From: JAPWJZ01 sp041287865
GTDB taxonomy: Bacteria > Pseudomonadota > Alphaproteobacteria > Micavibrionales > UBA2020
Assembly (NCBI GenBank): GCA_041287865.1
Contig: JBGGMV010000019.1
Location: forward strand, 1 to 18,676
Direction of reading: 5' to 3'
Length of the DNA: 18,676 bases
The position numbers and the translations under genes were made by a program. This document shows positions 1-7,422 of the stretch, piece by piece. The notes below the pieces were generated by a model. The model was not told the DNA's origin and did no database searches. It saw only the letters and a program-made list of their open reading frames with translations. Numbering within the stretch: position 1 is the stretch's first letter; every line of letters starts with the position of its first letter.

Positions 1-494
1 TTCAGTGGCTGCCAATAGGTGTGCAGGAAGAAATCCTCCGCGCGATTGCCGGTGTCGAAGGCGCGGCCTGACTCGTCGAATATCTGTCCCATTTCGGCAG
101 GTGCGGGGATGAAGGCGTTGTGGGTGTAGTATTTTTCACCGTCGTAATAGAACAGCTGATCCTGCGCTTTGCCCGGATTGCCGGGGCCGATGCCTGAGGC
201 GAAGAAGGCTTCCACTTTCGCAAACAGCGCGGCGGTTTGATCGAGGCCGGCCTGCCGCACCTCGATCAGGTGGCTTTGGTTCTTGCCGGTAACGGGAAGT
301 TTTCGGATGGCGATGCCGTCGGAGAGGAAAATAAATTCGGTAAAGCATTCGTTGCCCTTGCAGTCAGGTGCATGAACGACGATCTCGAAATACTTGGTGG
401 GGGCGGGGCGCTCGCCGCGTTCTTCCGGCGGCACGAAGGCGCAGCAGAATATCAGCGCGATGACGGGCAGGAAAAATATCCGCGCCGCGTGCAA
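1..494 (-). CDS. Partial exported protein of unknown function, downstream of pgk (TTG start)
   Basis: The minus strand stays open for 164 codons from a TTG at 492-494 to the window edge, where the gene is cut. The TTG lies 2 nt after the pgk stop, with a weak purine-rich AAGGGCGG upstream, which suggests translational coupling with pgk. The N-terminus has a basic residue and a hydrophobic run (ARIFFLPVIALIFCCAF), compatible with a signal peptide or anchor; it is not a good lipobox because Phe precedes the Cys. The mature part has a two-Cys stretch (HAPDCKGNECF) and an aromatic-rich region (FYYDGEKYYTHN) followed by EDFFLHTYWQPL at the cut end. I do not recognise the family. Codon use is typical of the neighbouring genes and the frame has no internal stop, so I take it as a real gene. 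The TTG choice is the weakest part, as no in-frame ATG exists near the 5' end. Confidence 0.6.
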   Translation of the reverse strand, partial: MHAARIFFLPVIALIFCCAFVPPEERGERPAPTKYFEIVVHAPDCKGNECFTEFIFLSDGIAIRKLPVTGKNQSHLIEVRQAGLDQTAALFAKVEAFFASGIGPGNPGKAQDQLFYYDGEKYYTHNAFIPAPAEMGQIFDESGRAFDTGNRAEDFFLHTYWQPL

Positions 495-496
495 GC

Positions 497-1741
497 TCAG
501 CCGCCCTTGACGTTCAGGCTTTTGGCGGGTTTCGCGGTCGATTGCTTCGCGCTCTTTTCAAGCGCCTCGACGCCGGGCAGGGTCTTGCCCTCCAGCCATT
601 CGAGGAAGGCGCCGCCGGCGGTGGAAACATAGGTCATCTTTTCCTCCACGCCTGCCATGGCGAGCGCGGAAACGGTATCGCCGCCGCCCGCGACGCTGAT
701 CACTTTGCCGGCCTTGGTGAGGTCGCCGACTTTCTGCGCGACGGCGACGGTGCCCTTGTGGAAGGGCGGTGTTTCAAAGGCGCCGAGCGGGCCGTTCCAG
801 ACGACGGTTTTCGCGCCGTCCAGCACCTTGCTGATCGCGGCGACGGATTTCGGGCCGATGTCGAGCATCATCATCGCGTCCTGCACGTTTTCGATAGGCA
901 GCTCCTGCGAGGGTGCGTTCGCCTTGAATTCGGTTGCGACCTGCGCGTCGACGGGCAGCAGGATGGTGCATTTGTGCGCTTTTGCGGTTTCGATGATTTT
1001 CAGCGCCTGATCGCGCATCTCGCGTTCGCAGAGCGATTTGCCGACTGGATTGTCGAGCGCGGCAAGGAAAGTATTCGCCATGCCGCCGCCCAGCACCAGC
1101 GTGTCGATGCGCGTGACAAGGTTGTTGAGTAGGTCGAGCTTGGTGGAAATTTTCGCGCCGCCGACAACTGCGACGACGGGGCGCTCGGGATGGCCGACGG
1201 CCTTGCCCAGCGCATCCAGTTCAGCCTCCATCAGCCGTCCGGCATAGGCGGGCAGCAGGGTGGCGATGCCATGCGTGGTGGCATGCGCGCGGTGGGCGCA
1301 GGAGAAAGCGTCGTTGACGTAGACGTCGCCAAGGCCCGCGATCAGCTGGGCGAAGTTCATGTCGTTCTTTTCTTCCTCGGCATGGAAGCGCACGTTTTCG
1401 AGCAGCAGCAGGTCGCCGTCTTTCATCTGGGCGATGCCGTCCTTGGCCGGCTGGCCGATGCAGTCGCTGGCGAAGGCGACAGGCTTGCCGTAGGCGGCTT
1501 CAAGCGCCTTGCCGATCGGCGCGAGCGACAGCGCCGCATCAACGCCTTTGGGTCGCCCGAAGTGGGAGAGGATGACGACCTTCGCGCCTTTGTTCGACAG
1601 TTCGCGCAGCGTCGGCACAAGGCGTTCAAGGCGCGTGGCGTCGGTGACCTTTCCTTCCTGCACCGGCACGTTCAGGTCGGCGCGGAGCAGGACGACCTTG
1701 CCCTTGGGGGAAAGCTCGTCAAGCGTGAGGAAGTTCTTCAT
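497..1741 (-). CDS. pgk: Phosphoglycerate kinase
   Basis: Cytosolic glycolytic enzyme that transfers the phosphoryl group between 1,3-bisphosphoglycerate and ADP. The 414-residue product carries the family signatures: RADLNVP at about 20-26, SHFGRPKG at about 59-66, a central AVVGGAKISTKL block, WNGPLGAFE, and the C-terminal nucleotide-loop motif GGGDTVSALA. Length is close to the usual ~400. There is an extra tail of about 17 residues rich in Lys, Ala and Ser after the normal end (LEGKTLPGVEAL). The ATG is preceded by AAAGGGTG at a suitable distance. The usual gap-pgk-fba neighbourhood of many bacteria is not seen: upstream is a prolyl iminopeptidase gene, and a candidate promoter sits in the 68-nt gap, so pgk is probably transcribed on its own or with the exported protein that follows it. 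Confidence 0.97.
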   Translation of the reverse strand: MKNFLTLDELSPKGKVVLLRADLNVPVQEGKVTDATRLERLVPTLRELSNKGAKVVILSHFGRPKGVDAALSLAPIGKALEAAYGKPVAFASDCIGQPAKDGIAQMKDGDLLLLENVRFHAEEEKNDMNFAQLIAGLGDVYVNDAFSCAHRAHATTHGIATLLPAYAGRLMEAELDALGKAVGHPERPVVAVVGGAKISTKLDLLNNLVTRIDTLVLGGGMANTFLAALDNPVGKSLCEREMRDQALKIIETAKAHKCTILLPVDAQVATEFKANAPSQELPIENVQDAMMMLDIGPKSVAAISKVLDGAKTVVWNGPLGAFETPPFHKGTVAVAQKVGDLTKAGKVISVAGGGDTVSALAMAGVEEKMTYVSTAGGAFLEWLEGKTLPGVEALEKSAKQSTAKPAKSLNVKGG

Positions 1742-1774
1742 GGGGGCACCCTTTATTCAAATACCGTACCCTGC

Positions 1775-1803
1775 AATATGAACGGAGTCATATAGGGTAT
1801 CAA
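1775..1803 (-). promoter_or_regulatory. Candidate sigma-70-type promoter for pgk
   Basis: Read on the minus strand, TTGATA (1798-1803) and CATATT (1775-1780) are separated by exactly 17 nt. This predicts a start near 1768 and a leader of about 27 nt before the pgk ATG. It sits in the short gap after the iminopeptidase stop codon. The hexamers are close to, but not at, consensus. This is inference from sequence only. Confidence 0.45.
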
Positions 1804-1809
1804 GAGGGT

Positions 1810-2787
1810 TTATTTGACCGTTACGGCCCTGAATTTATTGGTAGAACTGATAAGGGCGCTCAGGATTCCGGCCTCGAAGGCCGAATGGCCGGCATCGGGA
1901 ACCACGAGGTACTCGGCCTCCGGCCAGGCCTTGTGCAGGGCATAGGCCGTTTCGATGGGACATACCATGTCATAACGCCCCTGGACGATGGTGGCGGGGA
2001 TATGGCGGATTTTCTTGATATTCTGCAGCAGGTAATCGTCGGGCGTCCATTTGCAGTTGAGGAAGTAATGCGCCTCGATCCGGCTGATGGGCAGGGAATG
2101 TTCTGGCGCCTTGCTTTCCTCCACCATCGCGGGCCGCTGGATCAGCATGCAGCAAAGGCTTTCATAGGCCGCCCAGGCCTGCGCTGCTTTCAGGCGGATG
2201 TTGGCATCCGCATGCGTCAGCAGCTTGTAATAATTGCCGAGGATATCCTTGCGCTCCGCTTCCGGCAGCAGCTTGACGAAATCGTCCCAGACTTCGGGGA
2301 AGACCGTCTTCATGCCGTAGAGGAACCAGTCGATTTCTTTCTGCTGCATCAGGAAGATGCCGCGCAGTGTGAGGCTGGCGGCGCGATGCGGATGGGCGAC
2401 GGCATAGGCCAGCGCCAGCGTCGATCCCCATGACCCGCCGAAAAGATGCCACTGTGTGATGCCCAGTTTTTCGCGCAACTGCTCGATATCTCTGATGAGG
2501 TGGTCGGTTGTGTTGTCGCGCAGCTCGGCATGGGGCGTGGAGCGGCCCGATCCGCGCTGGTCGAAGATGACGATGCGGTAATGGTCGGGGTCGAAGAATT
2601 GGCGGTGGCGGGGGCTGGAACCGGCACCGGGGCCGCCGTGCAGAAACAGCACAGGCGCGCCGTCCCTTCGGCCCGACTGCTCGTAGTAAATATTGTGGAT
2701 GCCGTCGACCTTCAGGAAGCCCGTATCAAAAGGCATGATCGGAGCGTAGGGCATCAGCAGCGCAGGCGCGGCAGGAGGGCACATCAT
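1810..2787 (-). CDS. pip: Prolyl iminopeptidase (alpha/beta hydrolase, peptidase family S33)
   Basis: Cytosolic serine exopeptidase that releases N-terminal proline from peptides. Motifs on the 325-residue reading: oxyanion-hole HGGPG at about 50-54, DQRGSGRS at about 76-83, nucleophile elbow GGSWGS with Ser119, the acid in QGRYDMVCP, and the catalytic His in DAGHSAF near the C-terminus. The family normally begins with a short Pro/Tyr-rich segment before a (D/S)G motif; here that matches MPYAPIMPFDTG, so the true start may be the ATG at 2752-2754 (about 314 residues) rather than the ATG at 2785-2787. Neither has a strong ribosome-binding site. It begins 11 nt after the stop of the SNase-like gene, so the two are probably co-transcribed. 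Confidence 0.95.
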   Translation of the reverse strand: MMCPPAAPALLMPYAPIMPFDTGFLKVDGIHNIYYEQSGRRDGAPVLFLHGGPGAGSSPRHRQFFDPDHYRIVIFDQRGSGRSTPHAELRDNTTDHLIRDIEQLREKLGITQWHLFGGSWGSTLALAYAVAHPHRAASLTLRGIFLMQQKEIDWFLYGMKTVFPEVWDDFVKLLPEAERKDILGNYYKLLTHADANIRLKAAQAWAAYESLCCMLIQRPAMVEESKAPEHSLPISRIEAHYFLNCKWTPDDYLLQNIKKIRHIPATIVQGRYDMVCPIETAYALHKAWPEAEYLVVPDAGHSAFEAGILSALISSTNKFRAVTVK

Positions 2788-2798
2788 TTAGGGTCAGG

Positions 2799-3686
2799 TC
2801 ATTTCTTGTAGACTGGCATGGTGTTGCCGGGATAGCCGTCGGGGAATTCAAGCTGTTCGGGGTGCGTCAGCTCGATCATCGGGCCGCCGCTCTCGATTAC
2901 CCAACCGCGCACGCGCACGCGCGCCTGACCCCAGGTATAGGGGTTGAAGCCATAGGCCGAGGTGCCGACGTGCGCGCCTTCGGGGTTGAAGTAAGCCTTG
3001 AAGATCCCATAGCGTTCGCGGTTAAGCACAAGCGTGAAACCGAGGTGGAAGTCGGAGGAGAAGTTCAGGTAGTCAAAGCCCCTGTGCGTGCGGTAGTTGA
3101 AGATGGGGCCTTCAAACACCTGGTAAGTGCCGACGGTGTTGTTGCGCATTTGCTTTTCGTTTTTCACGCTGAGGGCGGGGACCTTCCAGAAGCCGCGCTT
3201 TTTCGCGCGCGCATCGATTTCGTAGCTGTAGAGCTTCGAGACGAGGTCGCGGTTGTATTCGGTTGAATCGGCCCAGGCATAACCATCGTTGATGAGCGCG
3301 GCCTGCACCCAGGTGCCGTCGTTGATGACCATGTGTATGATTTCATAGCCCTGCTTGTCCTGCCGGCCTTCGTCGGGCAGCGTCTTGTTGCGGTAGACGC
3401 CGACTTTCTGTCCGACAAGCTTCTTGGTCAGGTATTCGCGTGCGGGGTTCTCATAGACGGGGGGTACGCGGACATTGTCGAGGTGGAAGGTGCGATGCTT
3501 GTCCAGCTGGACGACGTCCGATTTGGTCACACCGATGACGGTGCCAACGTCGATCAGCTCGAGATCATCGGGCTTGGTCTGGATGGGCTGGTAAAATTTC
3601 AGCTGGTTGCCCGCGAAAGACGGCGCGGCAAACCACAGGCAAAGGCTGACAACAAACAAGAAAGCATAAATGCGTAGGTGCTTCAT
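2799..3686 (-). CDS. Secreted SNase-fold (thermonuclease-like) protein with degenerate active site
   Basis: A 295-residue protein with a clear signal peptide (hydrophobic core at about 8-20, cleavage probably after SFA at 25), so periplasmic or secreted. Residues ~47-165 follow the staphylococcal nuclease pattern: the strand FHLDNVRVPP, VGQKVGV, the DKQGY loop, then NDGTWVQAALINDGYAW, which matches the conserved (DG..VN..LV..G.A) helix of the family. The three catalytic positions do not match: the first Arg is His68, the Glu of the DAPE-like segment is Pro76 (and its Asp is Arg73), and the Arg of the YGR loop is Tyr114. Nuclease activity is therefore unlikely. Residues ~190-290 form a second module (VFEGPIFNY..., DYLNFSSDF, GWVIESGGP, MIELTHPEQLE) that resembles the OB-like extension seen in other alphaproteobacterial members. 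GGGGGA lies ahead of the ATG. It is followed closely by pip. Confidence 0.85.
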   Translation of the reverse strand: MKHLRIYAFLFVVSLCLWFAAPSFAGNQLKFYQPIQTKPDDLELIDVGTVIGVTKSDVVQLDKHRTFHLDNVRVPPVYENPAREYLTKKLVGQKVGVYRNKTLPDEGRQDKQGYEIIHMVINDGTWVQAALINDGYAWADSTEYNRDLVSKLYSYEIDARAKKRGFWKVPALSVKNEKQMRNNTVGTYQVFEGPIFNYRTHRGFDYLNFSSDFHLGFTLVLNRERYGIFKAYFNPEGAHVGTSAYGFNPYTWGQARVRVRGWVIESGGPMIELTHPEQLEFPDGYPGNTMPVYKK

Positions 3687-3708
3687 ATGACCATATCCCC
3701 CATGATCA

Positions 3709-3738
3709 TCTTTACCACATGCGACGCGCTTTTGACAA
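3709..3738 (-). promoter_or_regulatory. Weak candidate promoter for the SNase-like/pip unit
   Basis: On the minus strand TTGTCA (3733-3738) and TAAAGA (3709-3714) are separated by 18 nt, just after the sigma-32 stop codon and about 23 nt upstream of the SNase-like ATG. The spacing is at the upper end of the usual range. Read-through from rpoH is an alternative. Confidence 0.3.
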
Positions 3739-3751
3739 TTACCCCAAGCTG

Positions 3752-4642
3752 TTAGGCGAGGAGCACCGGATCGAGGTTGGCGTCCTTGGCTTTTGTCAAA
3801 ATGCAGCTTTTCAGTTTTTCCATTGCGCGCTGTTCCAGCTGGCGCACGCGTTCCTTGCTGATACCGAGCTGTTTCCCTAAGTCTTCGAGGGTCACGACCT
3901 CGTCGTTCATGCGACGTTCCTTGATTATGGTGCGCTCGCGCGGGCTAAGCTCGCCCAACGCCTCGTTCAGCCAGTTGGAACGGGTGGAGGCATCCCTCAT
4001 CCCGATGACGATTTCCTCGGGGTTGGGGGTATTGTCGGCCAGCATGTCCTGCCACTGGTTGTCGCCTTCTTCGCCAATAGGCGCGTTGAGCGACTGGTCG
4101 CCGCCGTTCATGCGGGCTTCCATCTGCAGCACTTCCTTACGGTCGACGCCAAGTTCCTTGGCAATCGCGTCGACCGCGTCATCATCGAGGAAGTCGCGCG
4201 CGGCCTGACCGCTGATTTTGGCGCGCAGGCGGCGCAGGTTGAAGAACAGCGATTTCTGCGAGGCGGTCGTGCCGGTGCGCACGATCGACCAGTTGCGCAG
4301 CACGTAATCCTGCACCTGGGCCTTGATCCACCACGTTGCATAGGTCGAAAAACGGTTTTCCATTGCAGGTTCGAAACGCGCGGCGGCTTCCATCAGGCCG
4401 ATGTTGCCCTCTTGAATCAGGTCGCCCATGGGCAGGCCGTAGTTCTTGAATTTCGAGGCAATAGCCACGACAAGGCGCGTGTAGGAGCGCACGAGTTCGT
4501 GCAGCGCCTTTTCATCGCGCTTGTTCTTCCAGCGGCGGGCGAGTTTCAGTTCGTGATCCCGCTCGAGCATAGGCTCGTCCATCGCCTTGCGGATATACCG
4601 CAGGTTTGCTTGTTGCGTGGTGGGATCGTCGAGATGAGCCAT
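3752..4642 (-). CDS. rpoH: RNA polymerase sigma-32 (heat-shock) factor RpoH
   Basis: A 296-residue-class sigma factor of the expected RpoH length. Region 2 contains LVVAIASKFKNYGLP, GDLIQEGNIGLMEAA and the -10-binding FSTYATWWIKAQVQDYVLRNW (split here: FSTYATWWIK, then AQVQDYVLRNW). The RpoH box follows at ~128-137 as SQKSLFFNLR, where the usual Lys before LFFNLR is Ser. Region 4 ends with LEDLGKQLGISKERVRQLEQ, the -35-binding helix-turn-helix. It directs RNA polymerase to heat-shock promoters. The ATG at 4640-4642 has AGAAGG upstream. It is divergent from the Sel1 gene across a 369-nt gap. Alphaproteobacteria often hold more than one RpoH; which copy this is cannot be told from the window. 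Confidence 0.95.
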   Translation of the reverse strand: MAHLDDPTTQQANLRYIRKAMDEPMLERDHELKLARRWKNKRDEKALHELVRSYTRLVVAIASKFKNYGLPMGDLIQEGNIGLMEAAARFEPAMENRFSTYATWWIKAQVQDYVLRNWSIVRTGTTASQKSLFFNLRRLRAKISGQAARDFLDDDAVDAIAKELGVDRKEVLQMEARMNGGDQSLNAPIGEEGDNQWQDMLADNTPNPEEIVIGMRDASTRSNWLNEALGELSPRERTIIKERRMNDEVVTLEDLGKQLGISKERVRQLEQRAMEKLKSCILTKAKDANLDPVLLA

Positions 4643-5011
4643 AGACAGCCTTCTTTCTAGCTTAACTGTTATTCCGCACTATTTTGATGGACGGGGCAGA
4701 GTATAACGTCCAAGTCTTAACTTTGTGTTTCGTCTCTTGTGATTCTTATACGCACCCGGCTTGACACCGGATCACCCCGTATTCACCCATTCTAGGCAAT
4801 TATAGTTAAGAAGAACTAAACGCGTACGGAATTTTGGGCGCTATTTAAGCTTTTGAAATTAAATGCTGATTTTTGATAGATGAACGGAAGATAAATATAA
4901 CATTGGGGAAAAATTTGTATTTTCATAACCTAAATCCCGCGTCCATAAAGTCAAGCCTCTGCGCCAAATTGCAGATTGACCTTTTGCGGGTGAATCCGTC
5001 AGGCTAGGGGC
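4643..5011. other. Divergent intergenic region between rpoH and the Sel1-repeat gene
   Basis: This 369-nt stretch has no convincing open frame and is clearly more AT-rich than its flanks. On the minus strand TATACT (4700-4705) could serve as a -10 for rpoH, about 57 nt upstream of its ATG, but no good -35 is placed before it. On the plus strand TTGACC at 4976-4981 lies only 30 nt before the Sel1 ATG, so it would leave almost no leader. I see no strong hairpin, and no GGAAC-type ECF promoter. Confidence 0.5.
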
Positions 5012-5845
5012 ATGAAAAAACGCCATTACATTATATTAGCGGTTCTTGTCCTCACCCTTGGGCTCTTCTCTCCTACTTACGCTGAAGAGGTTGCGGTGGA
5101 TGGCCATGAGGCCGCAGTCCAGGCCTATTTCGCGGGTGACTACGCTTTGGCGCTGAAGCTTTATACGCCGATGGCCGAAGATGACGATGCGGAGGCGCAA
5201 TTCAACCTCGGCGTCATGAACCAGCTGGGGCAGGGGACGAAGAAAGACGACAAGGCCGCCGTGAAATGGTTCGAGAAATCCGCCGCGCTCGGCAACCCCG
5301 AAGCGCAGGTGAAGCTGGGCGAGATGTATCACGAAGGCAAGGGCGTCGAAAAGAACAGCAAGACCGCCGCCGATTTATACGCGAAAGCAGCCGATGTGGG
5401 TTCTCCCGCCGCCATGAATAACCTTGCCTATCTTTATTATCTTGGCGAAGGAGTGCCGCAGAACTTCAACATCGCGCGCAAGTTGTTCGAACGCGCGGCC
5501 GACAAGGGCGTAGCCGATGCGCAATATAACCTCGGCACCATGTATGACGAAGGCAAGGGCGTGAAGTCAGATCCCACCACGGCGGTCGGCTGGTTCCTCA
5601 AATCCGCAGCGCAGGGCAACCGCGAAGCGCAATTCGCGCTGGGCTTTTTGAATTTCACCGGACGCGGCGTGGAGCCGAACAGCGTCGAGGCCTATAAATG
5701 GTTGAAGCTTTCCGTCAATGCCGGCAAGGAAGAAGCTGTGAGGGCGCTGGCCGGCGTCACCGTCAGCCTGACGAAAGAACAGATCGCCGAGGGCGATAAA
5801 CTGGTGGAAGCCTGGAAACCTGCTGCTGAAAAGTTGAAGCCTTAA
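5012..5845 (+). CDS. Periplasmic Sel1-repeat protein
   Basis: A 277-residue protein with a signal peptide (KKRH, hydrophobic 7-20, cleavage probably after TYA). The mature part starts with a TPR-like half repeat (AVQAYFAGDYALALKLY) followed by five Sel1-like repeats of about 36 residues, each with the pattern A..LG.MY..G.GV..D...A..W..KAA..G (about residues 60-95, 96-131, 132-167, 168-203 and 204-240). Sel1 repeats form a helical solenoid for protein-protein contacts; in bacteria they are common in envelope adaptor and host-interaction proteins. The specific partner is unknown. The last repeat degenerates into a short C-terminal helix (TKEQIAEGDKLVEAW). Its stop codon interlocks with that of the convergent downstream gene through a shared TTAA at 5842-5845. 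Confidence 0.9.
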   Translation: MKKRHYIILAVLVLTLGLFSPTYAEEVAVDGHEAAVQAYFAGDYALALKLYTPMAEDDDAEAQFNLGVMNQLGQGTKKDDKAAVKWFEKSAALGNPEAQVKLGEMYHEGKGVEKNSKTAADLYAKAADVGSPAAMNNLAYLYYLGEGVPQNFNIARKLFERAADKGVADAQYNLGTMYDEGKGVKSDPTTAVGWFLKSAAQGNREAQFALGFLNFTGRGVEPNSVEAYKWLKLSVNAGKEEAVRALAGVTVSLTKEQIAEGDKLVEAWKPAAEKLKP

Positions 5846-6666
5846 GCCGCTAAAATCTCGATAACATCGCCCGTGCCCGACAATTGCGCGCAGACAAGCT
5901 TGCCGCCGCGACCGCAACCGCCGTCGATGCTCATGACGTTCTTGCCGATATGGATGCCGCCTTTGTCGGGATCGTGCCCGCGAATGACGGAACGGAAGGG
6001 AGCGTAGGGGGCTTCGATGCTATTGAAGCCTTTCGATGCCCACCAGAACTGGTCGCTCTGCGCGGCCAGCGGTTTTTCGGTGTCGATGCCTGCGTGGACG
6101 AACAGCAGATTGTTGTCGTTGCTCTGGCGATGTTCGGTGAAGGCGGCGAGACGCAGCACTGTGAAGAATTTTTCGTGTCCGGCTTCGGCGCGTATATTGT
6201 TTTTAATGAAGGTCGTCCAGCGGGTCAGGCTCATGATGCCCTCGCGCGCGACGCGCGTCGCGTCAACCAGCGAACTTCCATAGGCGCGCAGCAGCGCGTC
6301 GATATCGGGGTGGCGCTCGGCCATCCAACCCACCACCTGGCCCGCGTTGGGCGCGAATTGTAATTGCAGCAGCTTGCCGAACAGCGCTTCCTGAATGCCG
6401 CGCAGGTAAACGACATCCTCGTTCTCCACGCCCGGCAGCGCCATCAGCGTGCGGCGGAAATGCAGCAGCTCGTCGAGCGCCTGCTTGGGCCGCGCCGAAG
6501 CGCCGCCAAGGTAGTTGCCGGTATAAACCAGACGGTCGCCTGCCTGAAACTTGGCATAGATAGATTTGTGGATGGCGATCAGCCGCTCGAGCTCGCCATG
6601 AACGGCGGAAACCGTCCAGATACGGTTCGGTTGGCCGAGATTCGAAAATTTATTCTTGAAAGACAT
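5842..6666 (-). CDS. Metallophosphoesterase/PPP-phosphatase-like protein lacking key metal ligands
   Basis: A 274-residue cytosolic protein whose order of blocks follows bacterial PPP-type calcineurin-like phosphatases. IWTVSAVHGELERL (~16-29) stands where the DxHG motif should be, GDRLVYTGNYLGGA (~43-56) where GDxxDRG should be, YLRGIQE (~87-93) where GNHE should be; later FVHAG with His191 and IRGHDPDKGG with His231 are retained, as is SIDGGCG (~246-252). In the first three blocks the metal-binding or catalytic residues are replaced: Asp to Ala21, Asp to Asn51, and Asn-His to Ile91-Gln92. His23 remains. This is a probable pseudophosphatase that could bind a ligand or partner without hydrolysis. 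The ATG has no clear Shine-Dalgarno sequence. It is divergent from the ECF sigma gene and converges with the Sel1 gene with a 4-nt overlap. Confidence 0.8.
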   Translation of the reverse strand: MSFKNKFSNLGQPNRIWTVSAVHGELERLIAIHKSIYAKFQAGDRLVYTGNYLGGASARPKQALDELLHFRRTLMALPGVENEDVVYLRGIQEALFGKLLQLQFAPNAGQVVGWMAERHPDIDALLRAYGSSLVDATRVAREGIMSLTRWTTFIKNNIRAEAGHEKFFTVLRLAAFTEHRQSNDNNLLFVHAGIDTEKPLAAQSDQFWWASKGFNSIEAPYAPFRSVIRGHDPDKGGIHIGKNVMSIDGGCGRGGKLVCAQLSGTGDVIEILAA

Positions 6667-6845
6667 AGCGAAATCATACTCTTCGCCCCTGAAAATGTGA
6701 AGAGCCTATCCGGCAAACACTATGACTTCCTTATCTGCTGCGCTGCGGGGCGCATCGCAGCCTTACGGCGAAAGGTCTACATTGAGGAATACACAGGGCA
6801 TCACCGATGTCCTCAAGAAGAAAAAACGTCAAAGGATACCCTAAC

Positions 6846-7397
6846 GTGTTCAAATCAAACGCCCTTCTCCCCGAAATGGCCCGGTTGCGCCGGTTCGCGA
6901 TGCGCCTGACGCGCAATAACAGTGACGCCGACGATCTGGTGCAGTCCTCGCTGCTCCGCGCACTGCAAAAGCGGGACTTATTCAAGGAAGGAACAAACCT
7001 TTTCAGCTGGATCTCCCGAATCATGTTCAACATCTTCGCCACCCAGTACAGGCGGACGAAGAAACATGAAACGCAGTATGACCCTTCTTTCTATATCGAC
7101 AATGCCTCCATCGAGCCTTCACAGGAAGCAAGCGTCGATATCGCCACGGTCAGCGCCTGCATGGAACGCCTGAGCCGTCGCCACCGCGACATCCTGCTCT
7201 CTGTCTGCGTCAAGGGAATGAGCTACGAGGAAGTCGCGCTCGAAATGGACATCCCCGTTGGCACTGTGCGCTCTCGCCTGTCGCGCGCCCGCAGCAACCT
7301 GCAGGAGATGCTGGCGCCGACAGCGCCTATGCCGTTCAAGATCCATTCCTTCAATATAATGCCGGCCGCAATCCCGCTGTGCCATGGCATCAGCTAA
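6846..7397 (+). CDS. ECF-type RNA polymerase sigma factor (EcfG-like)
   Basis: A small two-domain sigma factor. Region 2: LRRFAMRLTRNNSDADDLVQ and SLLRAL, then GTNLFSWISRIMFNIFATQYRR, a segment close to the (GTNLRAWLFTILRN) type of alphaproteobacterial EcfG proteins. Region 4: MERLSRRHRDILLSV, MSYEEVALEMDIPVGTVRSR, with the usual helix-turn-helix. I prefer the GTG at 6846 (183 residues) because AAAGGA lies 9 nt upstream and the protein then begins just before the conserved LPEMARLRRFA; an in-frame ATG at 6807 would add 13 residues of no family similarity. No NepR-like anti-sigma or PhyR regulator is adjacent, unlike the classic general stress locus. The 3' end runs into the ribosome-binding region of the OmpA lipoprotein gene, so they are likely co-transcribed. 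The terminal ~30 residues (after LQEML) are not conserved sigma sequence. Confidence 0.9.
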   Translation: MFKSNALLPEMARLRRFAMRLTRNNSDADDLVQSSLLRALQKRDLFKEGTNLFSWISRIMFNIFATQYRRTKKHETQYDPSFYIDNASIEPSQEASVDIATVSACMERLSRRHRDILLSVCVKGMSYEEVALEMDIPVGTVRSRLSRARSNLQEMLAPTAPMPFKIHSFNIMPAAIPLCHGIS

Positions 7398-7422
7398 ACA
7401 AGACAACAAAGGAGTTTCACTC

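Noticed and set aside
5012..5845. Similar repeated segments in the Sel1 gene considered as a possible DNA repeat array
   Set aside because: The periodicity is at protein level (about 36 residues) with divergent codons, so it is an ordinary solenoid repeat and not a CRISPR or satellite.
6807..6845. Upstream ATG for the ECF sigma gene
   Set aside because: The 13 extra residues are basic and not family-like; the GTG at 6846 has a better-spaced AAAGGA. I keep some doubt.
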